From NCBI GenBank assembly GCA_000750105.3, contig JPHH03000005.1:310001-374000 (forward strand): 64,000 nucleotides of DNA. Direction: 5' to 3'. The notes under the pieces are model-generated. The model had not been told where the DNA came from. It saw only the letters and a list, made by a program, of their open reading frames with translations, and made no database searches. This document shows, piece after piece, positions 34,353 to 44,345 of the stretch. Both the position numbers and the translations under genes were made by a program. The stretch comes from Tolypocladium sp. Sup5 PDA-1 (lineage: Eukaryota; Ascomycota; Sordariomycetes; Hypocreales; Ophiocordycipitaceae). Positions within the stretch are counted from its first letter, which is position 1. Each line of letters begins with the position of its first letter.

Positions 34353-35951
34353 ATGCCGCACTTGGAAGCCCGCCAATCCGGATCTGATGAGTCCGAATCG
34401 AACCAGTCTGAATCTGACCAGTCCGAATCTGAATCTCTACAAAGGGCCCTCGCCGACGATAACAATGTGTTGGTCCCAATGCGCTACCCGGCCCTGCGGG
34501 AGGAATTCTTGACGTCCATCGAAGCCGATAAAGCTGCCATTGAGAAAATGGTTCGGCTTCAACTGGGAGTTCGATCGTGTCGCCTGAGTGTCAGGGAGGT
34601 CTGGAGGTCCGGTAGCTTCAACGTTGCCATTCCCATTCGCCTGCCCAAGATGCGAACCGTCTTTCTCCGCCTCCCCTTTCCGCATCGCATTGGCGAAGAC
34701 CAGTGCCCGGGAAACAGCGAAGAAAAGCTCCGTACAGAGATTGCTGCCTACCTATGGCTACAGGAACATTGCCCCGACGTCCCAACCCCCGATTTACATG
34801 CCTTTGGGTTGCCCGACGGATCAACGGTGAGTGTTGGCAAGCATCGACGTCCCGAGTGGTCCTAGTAACAGACTTAGTTTACACACCCATCCAACACCCC
34901 TTTCTGGGAAAGAACTTGGTGGACCATCAGGCGCCTGGTTTTCTCCCTTCTTGCACGTCCTGTACCCGTTCGTCATGTTCGACGGACTATTCGTCACTCA
35001 CTGGGCCCCGGCTTCCTTCTCATCAGCGAGGCACGCGGCAAGAGACTCTCCATGTCCTGGCTGGAGCACTGCCATGACGAGGCCTATCGAGCGAGGCTAT
35101 TCCATGGTCTTGCGCGCATCTCGCTATCGCTTAATGCAACTCCCTTACCACGCATTGGGTCCTTGTTGCTCCGTCCGAACGGCTCGATCGCCTTGTGTAA
35201 CCGGCCACTGAATCTTTACTTCCAGATGCTCGAGAACGAGGGAATCCCGTCGGGGGTTCCACGCCATCGTACGTACGCCGAAGTGGAATCGTATCTCTCG
35301 GATCTCCTCTCCCTCCAGGACAATAAGATCCGGAACCAACCTAACGCGACCCACAGCCAGGAAGACGGCCGAATGCAGCTCGCTGCTCTTACTGCGCTGC
35401 GGGCCACCATGCACCACTTTATCCGCCCGGAGTTCCGCGACGGCCCCTTTTTCTTTACGCTGACCGACCTGCATCAGCAAAACATCTTTGTCGACGAAGA
35501 CTGGAATATCCAAACCGTCATCGATATGGAGTGGGCACATACCATGCCCATGGAAATGCAGCTGCCACCCTACTGGCTTACGTCGAGGCCAGTGGACGGT
35601 TTCCAGGACCGCGACGCTATTGCCGAGTATGAGGCTGTGCTAGAAGAATATCTCGCCATCTACGAGGCCGAAGAGAGGCGGTGCAATGGCTCGGTTGTCC
35701 AGGCATCAGTCCAGCGCGATGTGTGGCAAAGGGGCAGCTTTTGGTACTTCCACGCCGTCTCGGTACCGAAGGGCATGTATACTCTATTCAACAGGCACAT
35801 CCAGCCGCTCTTCAACCAGGAACATCCTGGTCTGAAAATTTTCGACGAGGTCTTTTATTGGTACTGGGGATTCGGGGCGCAGGACCTGATAGACAAGAAG
35901 CTCAGGGACAAGAAAGACTATGTAGCGAGGGTGAGAGAGGCTTTCGAATGA
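34353..35951 (+). CDS. APH-fold (aminoglycoside phosphotransferase-like) kinase family protein
   Basis: Exon 1 (34353-34826) and exon 2 (34878-35951), joined by GTGAGT..TAG in phase, encode 515 residues. The first 30 residues are a Ser/Glu/Gln-rich degenerate repeat (ESESNQSESDQSESES). An N-lobe follows, with VREVWRSGSFNVAIPI and TEIAAYLWLQEHCPDVPTP. The C-lobe holds the catalytic loop TDLHQQNIFVDEDWNIQTVI and the Mg-binding IDMEWAH, the Brenner-type motif of the fold. Filamentous fungi carry many such proteins that phosphorylate unknown small molecules; antibiotic resistance should not be assumed. A W-rich C-terminal part (GSFWYFHAVS, FYWYWGFGAQ) extends past the core. Confidence 0.85.
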
Positions 35952-36336
35952 TTGCATCTAGCATCGACGTTTTGAATCAGGGACGGGAAGGAGGCCGAGG
36001 AGCTAGAGGTGCAGCTGACGGAGACTCGCAAGAGGTGCTGGGAGAGGAGCATGCCTCCACGCGGAACAGCATGACAATCTTGCTATTGCTTGGGAGACAA
36101 CACGTACTTTCTGTAAAGACCCACCCTTCCTTGACGGGTGGCGAATCGAGGGTACATGGCCGGAGATGGTGGAGGGGCGCTGTTTTATGGGCCTTCCGTA
36201 GTACTGTAACGATAACGCGCGTGTTCACGCTCAGCCGCAGATGGCGACCCACGAGAGTCACGACCTTCATCTGAGCCTGGGCCTTTGCCGCAAGCAATCG
36301 GCCGAACTGTCGGATACAGACACAACAATTGGAAGC
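35952..36336. other. Intergenic region before the SRAP gene
   Basis: 385 bp with no supported gene; it ends in the likely short leader of the SRAP gene. Confidence 0.55.
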
Positions 36337-37614
36337 ATGTGCGGCAGATATGCGCTGGCATTGGTAAGCTGACCCCTTGACGATGCAACCAAAAGGCCCA
36401 TCGCGGATTGTGCACGCGCTGACAGACACCCCGCACAGCGTGCCTCCCAGGTGCGACAGATGCTGGAAGATGACGGCATGCCCGTGGAAGACGCCCCAGA
36501 TGATGATGCCGCCAGCGCTCCTCGGCAGTCGTACAACTTTGCGCCGGGATACCACGGCATCGTCTACCGGGCGGATACCCCGGACTGGGGCGCCGGGCCC
36601 GGACCCCGCTCCGCGGCCGTCGGTGACGAGCGGGAGGAGCCCTCGGACAAGCCGGACAGCGCAGACGCCGCCCCCGCTGGCCATGTCAAGTACAAGCTGC
36701 AGTCGATGAAATGGGGCCTCATCCCCTTCTGGACCAAGCGCAACCCCGACTACCCGAGCGTGATGAGGACCATCAACTGCAGGGAGGACTCCCTCAGCAC
36801 GCCAGGGGGCATGTGGACGACGATGAAGGCCCGCAAGCGGTGCATAGTCGTAGCACAGGGGTTCTTTGAGTGGCTCAAGACTGGGCCCAAGGACAAGCTG
36901 CCCCATTTCGTCAAGCGCAAGGACGGCCATCTCATGTGCTTTGCCGGGCTGTGGGACTGTGTCCAGTACGAAGGTAAGCGCTCACACCCTCGAGTGGGAT
37001 GAAGGCCCCTCCTCGGTGATCCGTGGCCTGCTCACTGCAAACCAGGCTCCGAGGAAAAGACGTACACCTACACCATCATCACCACCGATTCCAACAAGCA
37101 GCTCAGGTTCCTCCACAACCGCATGCCCGTCATCTTCGACCCCGGCTCCGACAAGATCAAGACGTGGCTCAACCCCGGCCAGCACGAATGGAACCGCGAG
37201 CTGCAGTCGCTGCTCAGGCCCTTTGACGGCGACCTGGAGGTGTACCCCGTGAGCAAGGACGTCGGCAAGGTCGGCAACAACTCGCCGTCGTTCATCATCC
37301 CCCTCGACAGCAAGGAGAACAAGTCCAACATTGCCAACTTTTTCGCCAACGCGCAGCAGAAGAAGGGCACGGCGAAGAAAGAGACGAAGACCGAGGGACC
37401 ATTCACAGCTGTAAAGGAGGAGAGCGACGACGTCAAGGGTAGTTTACAGGAGAAGCGCAAGGCGGCACCTACCGCTGGAGACAGTCCCCCGGCAAAAAAG
37501 GCGACGCTGGACAAGAAAAAGATTAGTGCAACGCAGAACGAGCACAAGAGCCCGAGCAAGGCCAAGGCGCCGGGGTCCCAAAAGATTACCAAGTTCTTTG
37601 GCAACAGCGCGTGA
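36337..37614 (+). CDS. SRAP-domain protein (HMCES/YedK family) shielding abasic DNA
   Basis: Three exons (36337-36363, 36439-36973, 37046-37614) encode 376 residues. The protein starts MCGRYALAL, with the invariant Cys2 that, after Met removal, forms a thiazolidine cross-link with abasic sites in single-stranded DNA. Other SRAP landmarks are NFAPGYHGIVYR, MKWGLIPFWTKR, INCREDS, the catalytic Glu in CIVVAQGFFEWLK and the late His in FLHNRMPVIF. The first exon carries only nine codons, so gene callers may start at an internal Met and lose the catalytic Cys. The Lys-rich C-terminal tail (about residues 265-376) is disordered and has two PCNA-box-like motifs (NKSNIANFF, SQKITKFF). It probably acts in the nucleus at replication forks. 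Confidence 0.94.
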
Positions 37615-38905
37615 GACTGGCCACGGACGATATCGGCTCGATCAACACCGGCCACTCCACTTTCACGGCTTCGAGGGCGGCTGGACGTACCTACGTTGCA
37701 GGCTGCGCATGCCCGGCAACCAGCATGGCTATTGGGGCCGACTGCAGGGCTCCAGCACACGAGCTCGTCACCGCGGCACGACATATCAGCGTATCCAAAG
37801 TCACGAGGATGGTGTTGAGATCCGCGACCGGACAGGGGTCCGTCATCAGTGGTAAGGCAGGCCACGCTCGCAAACCAACAGGCACAATCTTGGAACGGGA
37901 GCGGTGGCGCATTGGATGCAGCCTCCAGGACCGATAGTTTTGCCAAGGGCCGGGCCACTCCTGAGCTTCAATGCCTATCGCCCTTTTTTGTGTATTTAGG
38001 CCAATTCCCCTGGCTGGATTCCTCCAGGACGCGTAAGTTGACGGCATGGAAGCGCTGCGCATCAAGACTTTCTGGATTGGCCCCAAGCCAGGATAGAGGT
38101 GCACGCGTGCGGCATAAAGGGGTAACTTGGCTGAATAAGGCACGTACGGTGGAGTATACGCGGCCATGGCAGCTTCCACACCGTCTTAGCGGCAGTAGCG
38201 GAGGCTGTTGCACTTTGGGTCGTCGCGAATCGCAGACGCATATCATGTTGCTTTCATATTAGCACCGATATAGGCGCGGACTGAGAGCTTGAGAAGTATC
38301 CGTAGAAGCAGCTCAACCTCGCAAAAAGCAAGGATGGCCACGTGTTTCCAAGCTTCAATGACGATGCCTACTTGGGACATCTCGATTGGTTCCGGAGCAA
38401 AGTGGCTAGCTTGATCTATTCCCGAATTAGAGGGGGCGCCTTAACGGCAAAAGGCCCCGGGTTTTAAGATTAGTTCGGCAAATACGTGCCGATCCTGCAC
38501 AAGGAAGCTCCTCCTGTCCTGTAGAATGCGGGGAAGTGGAGACAGAGGTGAGACGGTCTGTACTAACGTCCTAGATTTACCCCAACAGGCCCAATACAGT
38601 GACACTGCTTGTCAGCCACCTACTCGTAGACGTCAAAGGTTAGGACACTACATACAACTATTAAGGTGGGCTGCCGAGGTTCGGGAACTGCTACTCCGAC
38701 CTACTGGGCCCGCTGAGCCGCGCGGGGGTAACGCGGGCGAGGTCTCAGATGCATGTCTTGATATCACGTCTATAATACTATAATAGGCTCTGTTCGCGCT
38801 GTCTCCGTTGTAATAACTCGTCTCGATCCATTCTCTACACACTCGGACACTTGGACAACTCACAACTGCCCCAGGCTGAGTGACACTGATATTCGGACTT
38901 ACATC
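37615..38905. other. Gene-poor stretch before the aquaporin gene
   Basis: This 1.3 kb stretch has no supported gene. It contains a 320 bp segment bounded by TGTAGA and TCTACA (38520-38839) that may be a solo LTR. The rest shows only short frames with stops. Confidence 0.5.
38520..38839. mobile_element. Possible solo LTR remnant
   Basis: The segment starts TGTAGAATG and ends CATTCTCTACA, so it has TG..CA termini and imperfect inverted ends (TGTAGA/TCTACA). Its length of 320 bp suits an LTR. The flanking 5-mers (TGTCC and CACTC) do not match, so no target-site duplication supports it. Confidence 0.25.
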
Positions 38906-40041
38906 ATGACGTCCTCGAGCTCGCCGCTGGACCGGCTTCGCACCCATGACTGTGAGAATCCCCGTTCCAGCAAGCTAGGACTTCAGAAACAGAACCAAGC
39001 CCAACTAACACCCCACAAGTAGAGCTTGGTGCGACGGAAGCCGTCCAACGACATATATCACGGCGCGTGGTGGCGCAAAAGCCCGTCTCGCAGCGCAAAC
39101 TCGACTTTGAGCATGCGCGCCCCCGTTGGCTGCGTGAATGTTTGGCGGAGGCAACCGGCGTCTTCTTCTACGTCTTCCCGGGCATTGCCTCCGTTGCCTC
39201 CTTCACCCTGAACGCCACCTCGCCGCTCGGCGTCTCCGCCTTTGGCAGTCTCTTTCAAATTGGCTGGTCCTTCGCGCTAGGCATTGCCTTTGCCATCATC
39301 ACCTGCGCACCGACATCGGGCGGGCACTTTAACCCGGCCGTCACCATCGCCTTGTGGGTGTGGCAAGGCTTTCCGACCAAAAAGGTGCCTTACTACATAT
39401 TCAGTCAGATATTCGGCGCCTTCATGGCCGGCATGGTGGTGATGGGCATATACTGGCAGCCGATCCAGGCCATGAAGGCTGCCTTGATCGCCGAGGGCAA
39501 GCCGCTTGTGGCGAATGGTGGCCCGGCCAGCATTCTGTGCTCCTTTCCGAACCCTGACCAGACCAACCTCGGGTACGTGTTCCTCACCGAGTTCTTCGTC
39601 GACGCTTTCATCGGCACCGTCATCTGGGCTTGCCTTGACCCTGCGAACCCATTCGTCTCTCCCGCCGGCGCCCCTTTTGTCATTGGCCTTGCGTACGGCA
39701 CCATGGTGTGGGGCTTTGCCGGTAATACCATCAGTACGAACCTCGCCCGAGACTTGGGCACGAGAATCGTCGCCGCCATCTTTTTCGGCAAGGAGGCCTT
39801 TACCTACATGGGCTATGCCCCGATCGCTATTCTTGTCAACATACCCGCCACCTTGTTTGCGACGGCATATTATGAATTCCTGATGCGCGACAGCTTGCAG
39901 ATCATCGGGAAGGGGCATGCTGTCCACGAGTCTGGAGAGGAGGGCTTGATGAGGCATCTGACCAAGACGACTACACTGGAGGGAAACGAAAGCCGCGAAG
40001 CCGCGGGGGACACAAACTATAACGGGACTAAATCGAGCTAA
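38906..40041 (+). CDS. Aquaporin / MIP-family channel with altered second NPA motif
   Basis: Exon 1 (38906-38951) and exon 2 (39020-40041), joined by GTGAGA..AAG in phase, encode 355 residues beginning MTSSSSPLDRLRTHDLELGA. Six membrane segments are visible. The first half-helix carries the canonical NPA (GGHFNPAVTIALW, 39331-39339). The second is NLA (TISTNLARDLGTR, 39739-39747), with Leu in place of Pro. The C-terminal tail is soluble and acidic. The protein should conduct water or small neutral solutes across the plasma or an internal membrane. The altered motif and the narrowing residues around it make substrate prediction unsafe. It resembles a fungal aquaporin subfamily rather than the Fps1 or YFL054 types. 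Confidence 0.9.
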
Positions 40042-40970
40042 ATGGGACTTGCTCTCTTCACCGTACGCTTCTCCGGGGATTCGTATTCTATACCTTGGTT
40101 CCTCTATGCAGGCGATCATGGTTGTATAAAGATCAGCACTGAGGGTTGCTAGGCATTCTTGTACGCTCCGTCCACGCCAGGTGCTCGTTGATCCAGTGTT
40201 TTTGATTGTAAGCTGGAAGGAGTCTCGTCTGGAAGGCTACTACAGGCGCCGGGGAACGGGAGCATCTCTGTTTCATAAGCACCTGCACCTCAAGACCTGG
40301 ACAAGCCCAAGTCAATAATCAAGCCACCTGTTATCCGTACATTGTTCACGCTTCCCTGCCGCTATGAAGGAGTGTTCCAGTTGCTATTCTGGTCCCCTTC
40401 GAGCTTGGTGCCCGGTACGAAGTGATCTTCGTCAAGCAAGGCAAGGCATTCTTCACCAAGCGGCGCTGGTCTCGCGGCATCCGGGGGTATGGGTCCCGCC
40501 CGGAGTCCCGTTACCGACTCCCGGGCCGATGGCCCCACTACAGCGGACAGGCCCAGAGATAGAAGCCCAAACGTCCACTCCATCAGACGAGGTTTAGCGT
40601 GTCTAAAGTCCATGTGCAATCTGGCCGGGGCTAAATGAAATGTCCATGGGGATCGCAATAGCGCAAGCTAGCGCCTCGTGATACACTAGCAAGTGATGAT
40701 GGATATAGCACGGCGCATCCCGCCATTGCCTCAGTCTTGTGGCACCAGGCATCGGGACAGACCATAGCGTACATATACAACGCCCAGACCAAGGGGCACA
40801 GCTCATTCATTATGACCGCTACAAGTGTGGGCAAGCAACTCGGAGCCATCGGCTTCAACCTCATGGTATCGAGAATATACTAAGGATACTCAGCCCGTTA
40901 GACGCTCGACCAGTACGAGCCGGCGAGGAAGGACGTCAAGGCCGATTGGCGCCCCCGGATCTAGCGTCTT

Positions 40971-41425
40971 GATATACTAAATCACCCTGAAAATAGGCGC
41001 GAACCTGAAAATCCGAACCGTAAATATCCCTATCCTACTACACTAAAATACCCTGAAAATCCACACCCTAAAAATCCATATCCTGCCATACTAAAATACC
41101 CTGAAAATCCGCACCCTAAAAATCTATATCCTGCTATATTAAATAAACCTAAAAATTCGCACCCTGAAACTCCGTATCCTACCATACTAAAATACCCCAA
41201 AAATCCACACCCTGAAAATCCGCATCCTGCTATACTAAAATACCCCGAAAATCCACATCATAAAAATCCGCATCCTGCCATACTAAAGTACCCTGAAAAT
41301 AGGCGCCCTGAAAATTAGCCCCCTTAATATACTAAATAAACCTAAAAATAGGCATCCTGAAAATAGGCACCTGCTATACTAAACAAACCTGAAAATTAGC
41401 ACCCTAAATCTACCGCCCTGCTATA
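40971..41425. repeat. Degenerate AT-rich tandem repeat, about 48-bp unit
   Basis: A unit of the form ATACTAAAATACCCTGAAAA followed by TCCGCACCCTAAAAATC and a CATATCCTGCC end recurs roughly eight to nine times. It has small substitutions and some shortened copies. Inside each unit a roughly 16-bp pattern (CCCTGAAAATCCGCA-like) is itself repeated about three times, so the array is nested. It lacks long open frames on either strand. Confidence 0.9.
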
Positions 41426-41913
41426 GAAGGGAGATATCTCTCGAACGAGTAGGGAGTTAGCGGAAGCACGGGGCTATGATAAAGAAACTATTCGGCCTAC
41501 TGGGTGAATGATGAGCTCCTGCACGTCGTTTCTCACACCTATATGAGGCCTAAGCGTAGCGACTGGAGTAGACGAACCGATGAGATAGATCGTTTTCTAC
41601 CACGCCACAAACGCATGGCCGACGATCATTATCCAGCAGTGTTAGCAGAACCATCCAGTCTAGAAAGACTCAGGTGTATGTCTTATTGCGAGCTGGGGGT
41701 GAGACACGGCTCGGGAGGCCTTGCGGTGATTCGGCGCTCACTTACATCTCATGCGGCCTGCCCGGACGCCGTTCTCGTGCGCCGTCACAATTGGCTACAG
41801 CCCGCAAATATTGCTTACGTGCGTCGACTGAGACTAGGTCCCGGTGAACTCGGCCTCAGCAGTTGCGAGAGGCCATCGGGGGCGTTTTGTTTGAGATGAT
41901 AACAAACGTTTGT

Positions 41914-41920
41914 CTATAAG
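41914..41920 (+). promoter_or_regulatory. Candidate TATA box of the adhesin-like gene
   Basis: CTATAAG lies about 100 bp upstream of the ATG at 42016, a usual distance for fungal inducible genes. Confidence 0.4.
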
Positions 41921-42015
41921 AGGAGATGCCTTTACCCAAATTCAACTGATCCCGTGTGCCACCAGCCTACGGTTTCTCATCAAGTCTAGTGTTGTTCACT
42001 CAAAGCTTTGCTCAT

Positions 42016-42986
42016 ATGTTCCGTCTCCAGCTCTCAGCGGTTGCGCTCGCGGCCTTGCTCCGTGGAGCTACAGCTCTTGACCTCGATCTCGACATTGACA
42101 TTGGCCTGGGCAAAGACCACAAGCAGCCACATCCTCCAACGCCCTCGTGCTCTACCACGACCATCACCATCCCCTACGTTGGCACCTGCACTACCTCGAC
42201 CACCATCACGCCGTGCACCGGCCCTGTGACCGTCGTCATCGAAACTCCTCTTGTGACTGCGGCCTGCGGTCCGACCACTACCGAGTCTACCACGACACCG
42301 CGTACCCCGAGCCGACCCCTGGTGGCCCATGCCCAGTGATCAAGCCCTTCTGTCGAGCCTCAGGCCTCAACGTCGAATACTATGCCAACCCCCTCGGCGG
42401 CTACAGCAGACAGGGCGGACCGCCCTCCTCGTACTACATCACCCAGGCCCTCAGCCCCCTCAAGTCGGCCCTCACCAACCTCACCTTCTTCCCGCAAGAC
42501 ACCGGCCCGGGCCCCAGCTTCCCGCGGGTGTTCCCGCGCCCAGACTTCCCCTGGGCGTACTACGCCATCGGCTGGACGAAAGAGACCAACGGCGGCATCA
42601 TCGTCGACGCCAACAACTTCACCCTGGTGTACGACGGCTTCTACCGCGCGCCGACTACGGGCAAGTACACGCTCTGCACCACGGCGGACAACGAAAACGA
42701 CGTCTTCTTCGGGCACGGCAACGCCTTTAGCTGCCTCACCGGGCGGGCGGATCCCGCGGCCAAGCCGGTGACGCTGTCGACGGGCGGCAGCTTCATCAAC
42801 GGCATCAACTGCACTGATGTGAACCTGGTCGGAGGGGCGTACTACCCCGTGAGGAACGTCATGGGCGATTGGCAGGGTCCGTCGGCGTTTAACTTTACGA
42901 TCCAGAAACCCGGACAGGCGTTTGAGGATCGCAAGAATTTGTTTACGGGTGATGTGTATCCTCGTTCGTGCGGACTCTTTGCTTGA
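42016..42986 (+). pseudogene. Secreted GLEYA/PA14-like adhesin with a one-base frameshift
   Basis: The first frame starts at 42016 with a signal peptide (MFRLQLSAVALAALLRGATA). A Thr-rich stalk follows (TTITIPYVGTCTTSTTITPC) and runs to a stop at 42337-42339. The second frame continues the protein from about 42300 (YPEPTPGGPCPVIKPFC) through ASGLNVEYYANPLGGYS, IIVDANNFTLVYDGFYRAPT and GKYTLCTTADNENDVFFGHG to the stop at 42986. That second part looks like a GLEYA/PA14-type lectin domain of cell-wall adhesins. A single missing base near 42290-42300 would join the two. No intron of workable size can do so. The cause may be sequencing error or a true inactivating mutation. Confidence 0.75.
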
Positions 42987-43241
42987 GTGGCATTGTCTCC
43001 AAGTGTTTACATGTAAGGAGCGTGGCCTCGACAGACTAATTTGACGGTTCATGATCAGAGTAGTGAACATGTATGTATCTATTTCATACACGATAGAAAT
43101 AATGTATAAATGACTGGAAGACTGCAAGCGTAGATGCGCCACTAAGTGAAGCAAATTCTGTACCATCGATATCAGGTGCCGCCTCATACTTTTAGCCACA
43201 GACACTCAGAGCTGCTTTGTCTCTCGATATAACATGAACAA

Positions 43242-43886
43242 CTAAACATGCCTATTCAGCACCGCGACACACGACGCAAGCGCAACCACCTCATCCACCT
43301 GCTCCCCATCCAGCATCAACACACAACTATTCTCAAACCAACTCTTGGCCACAAACTCCGCGACCGGCACGCTCCGCCCGTTCACCTGCTTGCCCAGCAC
43401 GCCACGCTTCCCACCGCCCGACATGTCCCACAGGAACGACTGCTCGTCCACGACAAACGCTTCCTGCTTCTTCCACACGCTGACGGGGCGCACCTCGACC
43501 TCGTGGCCCGCGCGCGGCGGCCGCGGCGGGAAGCGCATCTTCCACGCGCTGTAGCGCTTAAGGATGGGCATGTCCAGCTCCGCGACCAGGGCGCCCCCGG
43601 CCGAGGCGGAGTGCATCTGCATGCTGGAGGAAAAGGTCCCGCGGGTGAGCTCAAAGGCCCAGGCGGAGCGGTCGTTGCGGCTGGCCTTGGCGGCGCGCTC
43701 GACTTGCTTGCGGAAGGCGTCTGTGATGGTGCCCGTGTAGTCGGCCATGGCGATGAGGGGGGTTAGGTCGAGGACATGTAGTTCGTCGGAGAAGTCGCCG
43801 CTGGAGGAGTTGAGATAGTACATCTTGGTTGGCCTCAGGGGCGGCGTTTCGCCGACGGAGGAGTCGTTGATGAGGTCTTGAGCCAT
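43242..43886 (-). CDS. Hypothetical protein of 214 residues, possibly tubby-C-like fold
   Basis: A single exon from MAQDLINDSSVG at 43886 to the stop at 43242. The frame is open upstream to a Met at 43943. The order of strand-like segments (KMYYLNSSSGDFSDELHVLD, AWAFELTRGTFSSSMQMHSA, AELDMPILKRYSAWKMRFP, EEVEVRPVSVWKKQEAFVV-like, GKQVNGRSVPVAEFVAKSWF) suggests a beta-barrel. It is reminiscent of small fungal LURP-one/tubby-C-like proteins, but I cannot assign a family with certainty. There are no membrane segments or signal peptide. Confidence 0.7.
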   Translation of the reverse strand: MAQDLINDSSVGETPPLRPTKMYYLNSSSGDFSDELHVLDLTPLIAMADYTGTITDAFRKQVERAAKASRNDRSAWAFELTRGTFSSSMQMHSASAGGALVAELDMPILKRYSAWKMRFPPRPPRAGHEVEVRPVSVWKKQEAFVVDEQSFLWDMSGGGKRGVLGKQVNGRSVPVAEFVAKSWFENSCVLMLDGEQVDEVVALASCVAVLNRHV

Positions 43887-44345
43887 GGTAACGGACGTCA
43901 AGCAACTGCAACGGTATCGATCAAGATCACGTATGAGATTCATGAAGAAAGAAGGTTCATTTCAAGCTTCAAGGGTCCGTCTTTATTTATTTGTAACATT
44001 CAAGTCACGGAGTCATCCGGGCTCGTCAATGCATTCCGTCTCCTGCTTCGGGACTTGAAGGCGTCTCGCGGTATCATGCTGTAAACGGCAAAGTGCGCAC
44101 CAGCAACGTCACTTAAAGACGGCGTAGCTCGCGGCATTAGACTAAATTAGACGATTGCGGATTCAGCAGTCCGTAGTTGTCAGGGTCTTGGCCGTGGCGG
44201 CGTGTTAAACCCTCGGCTGGAGTGGTGCAGCTCTTCGCAACATCATGCCCAGTTGGGAAAGATGCAAGGGCTCAATGAAGGGAGAAATGTCACGATTCCC
44301 CGTGCTAAATTCAACGCCTAATGCAACGTCTACGGTTCTGCCCGT
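43887..44345. other. Short intergenic region between orphan and GlnRS gene
   Basis: 459 bp containing the orphan's promoter and the 3' flank of the GlnRS gene, with AT-rich runs near 43980. No supported gene. Confidence 0.55.

Larger units (their letters stand above)
40042..42015. other. 2 kb gene-poor region containing an AT-rich tandem array
   Basis: Nothing clearly coding is present. The central part (40971-41425) is a degenerate tandem array. A 131-codon open frame at 41504-41899 has no domain character. A plus-strand stretch near 40730-40960 has protein-like reading interrupted by stops. Confidence 0.55.

Noticed and set aside
40730..40965. Plus-strand stretch reading AYIYNAQTKGHSSFIMTA-like sequence, possible transporter relic
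   Set aside because: It looks protein-like but is short, broken by stops and not matched to a family, so it was not listed as a pseudogene.
40971..41425. CCCTAA-like words suggesting interstitial telomere sequence
   Set aside because: The words are part of a longer ~48-bp unit and never form TTAGGG arrays.
41504..41899. 131-codon open frame downstream of the AT-rich array
   Set aside because: Random-looking residues, no domain or signal peptide and no neighbouring exon that extends it.
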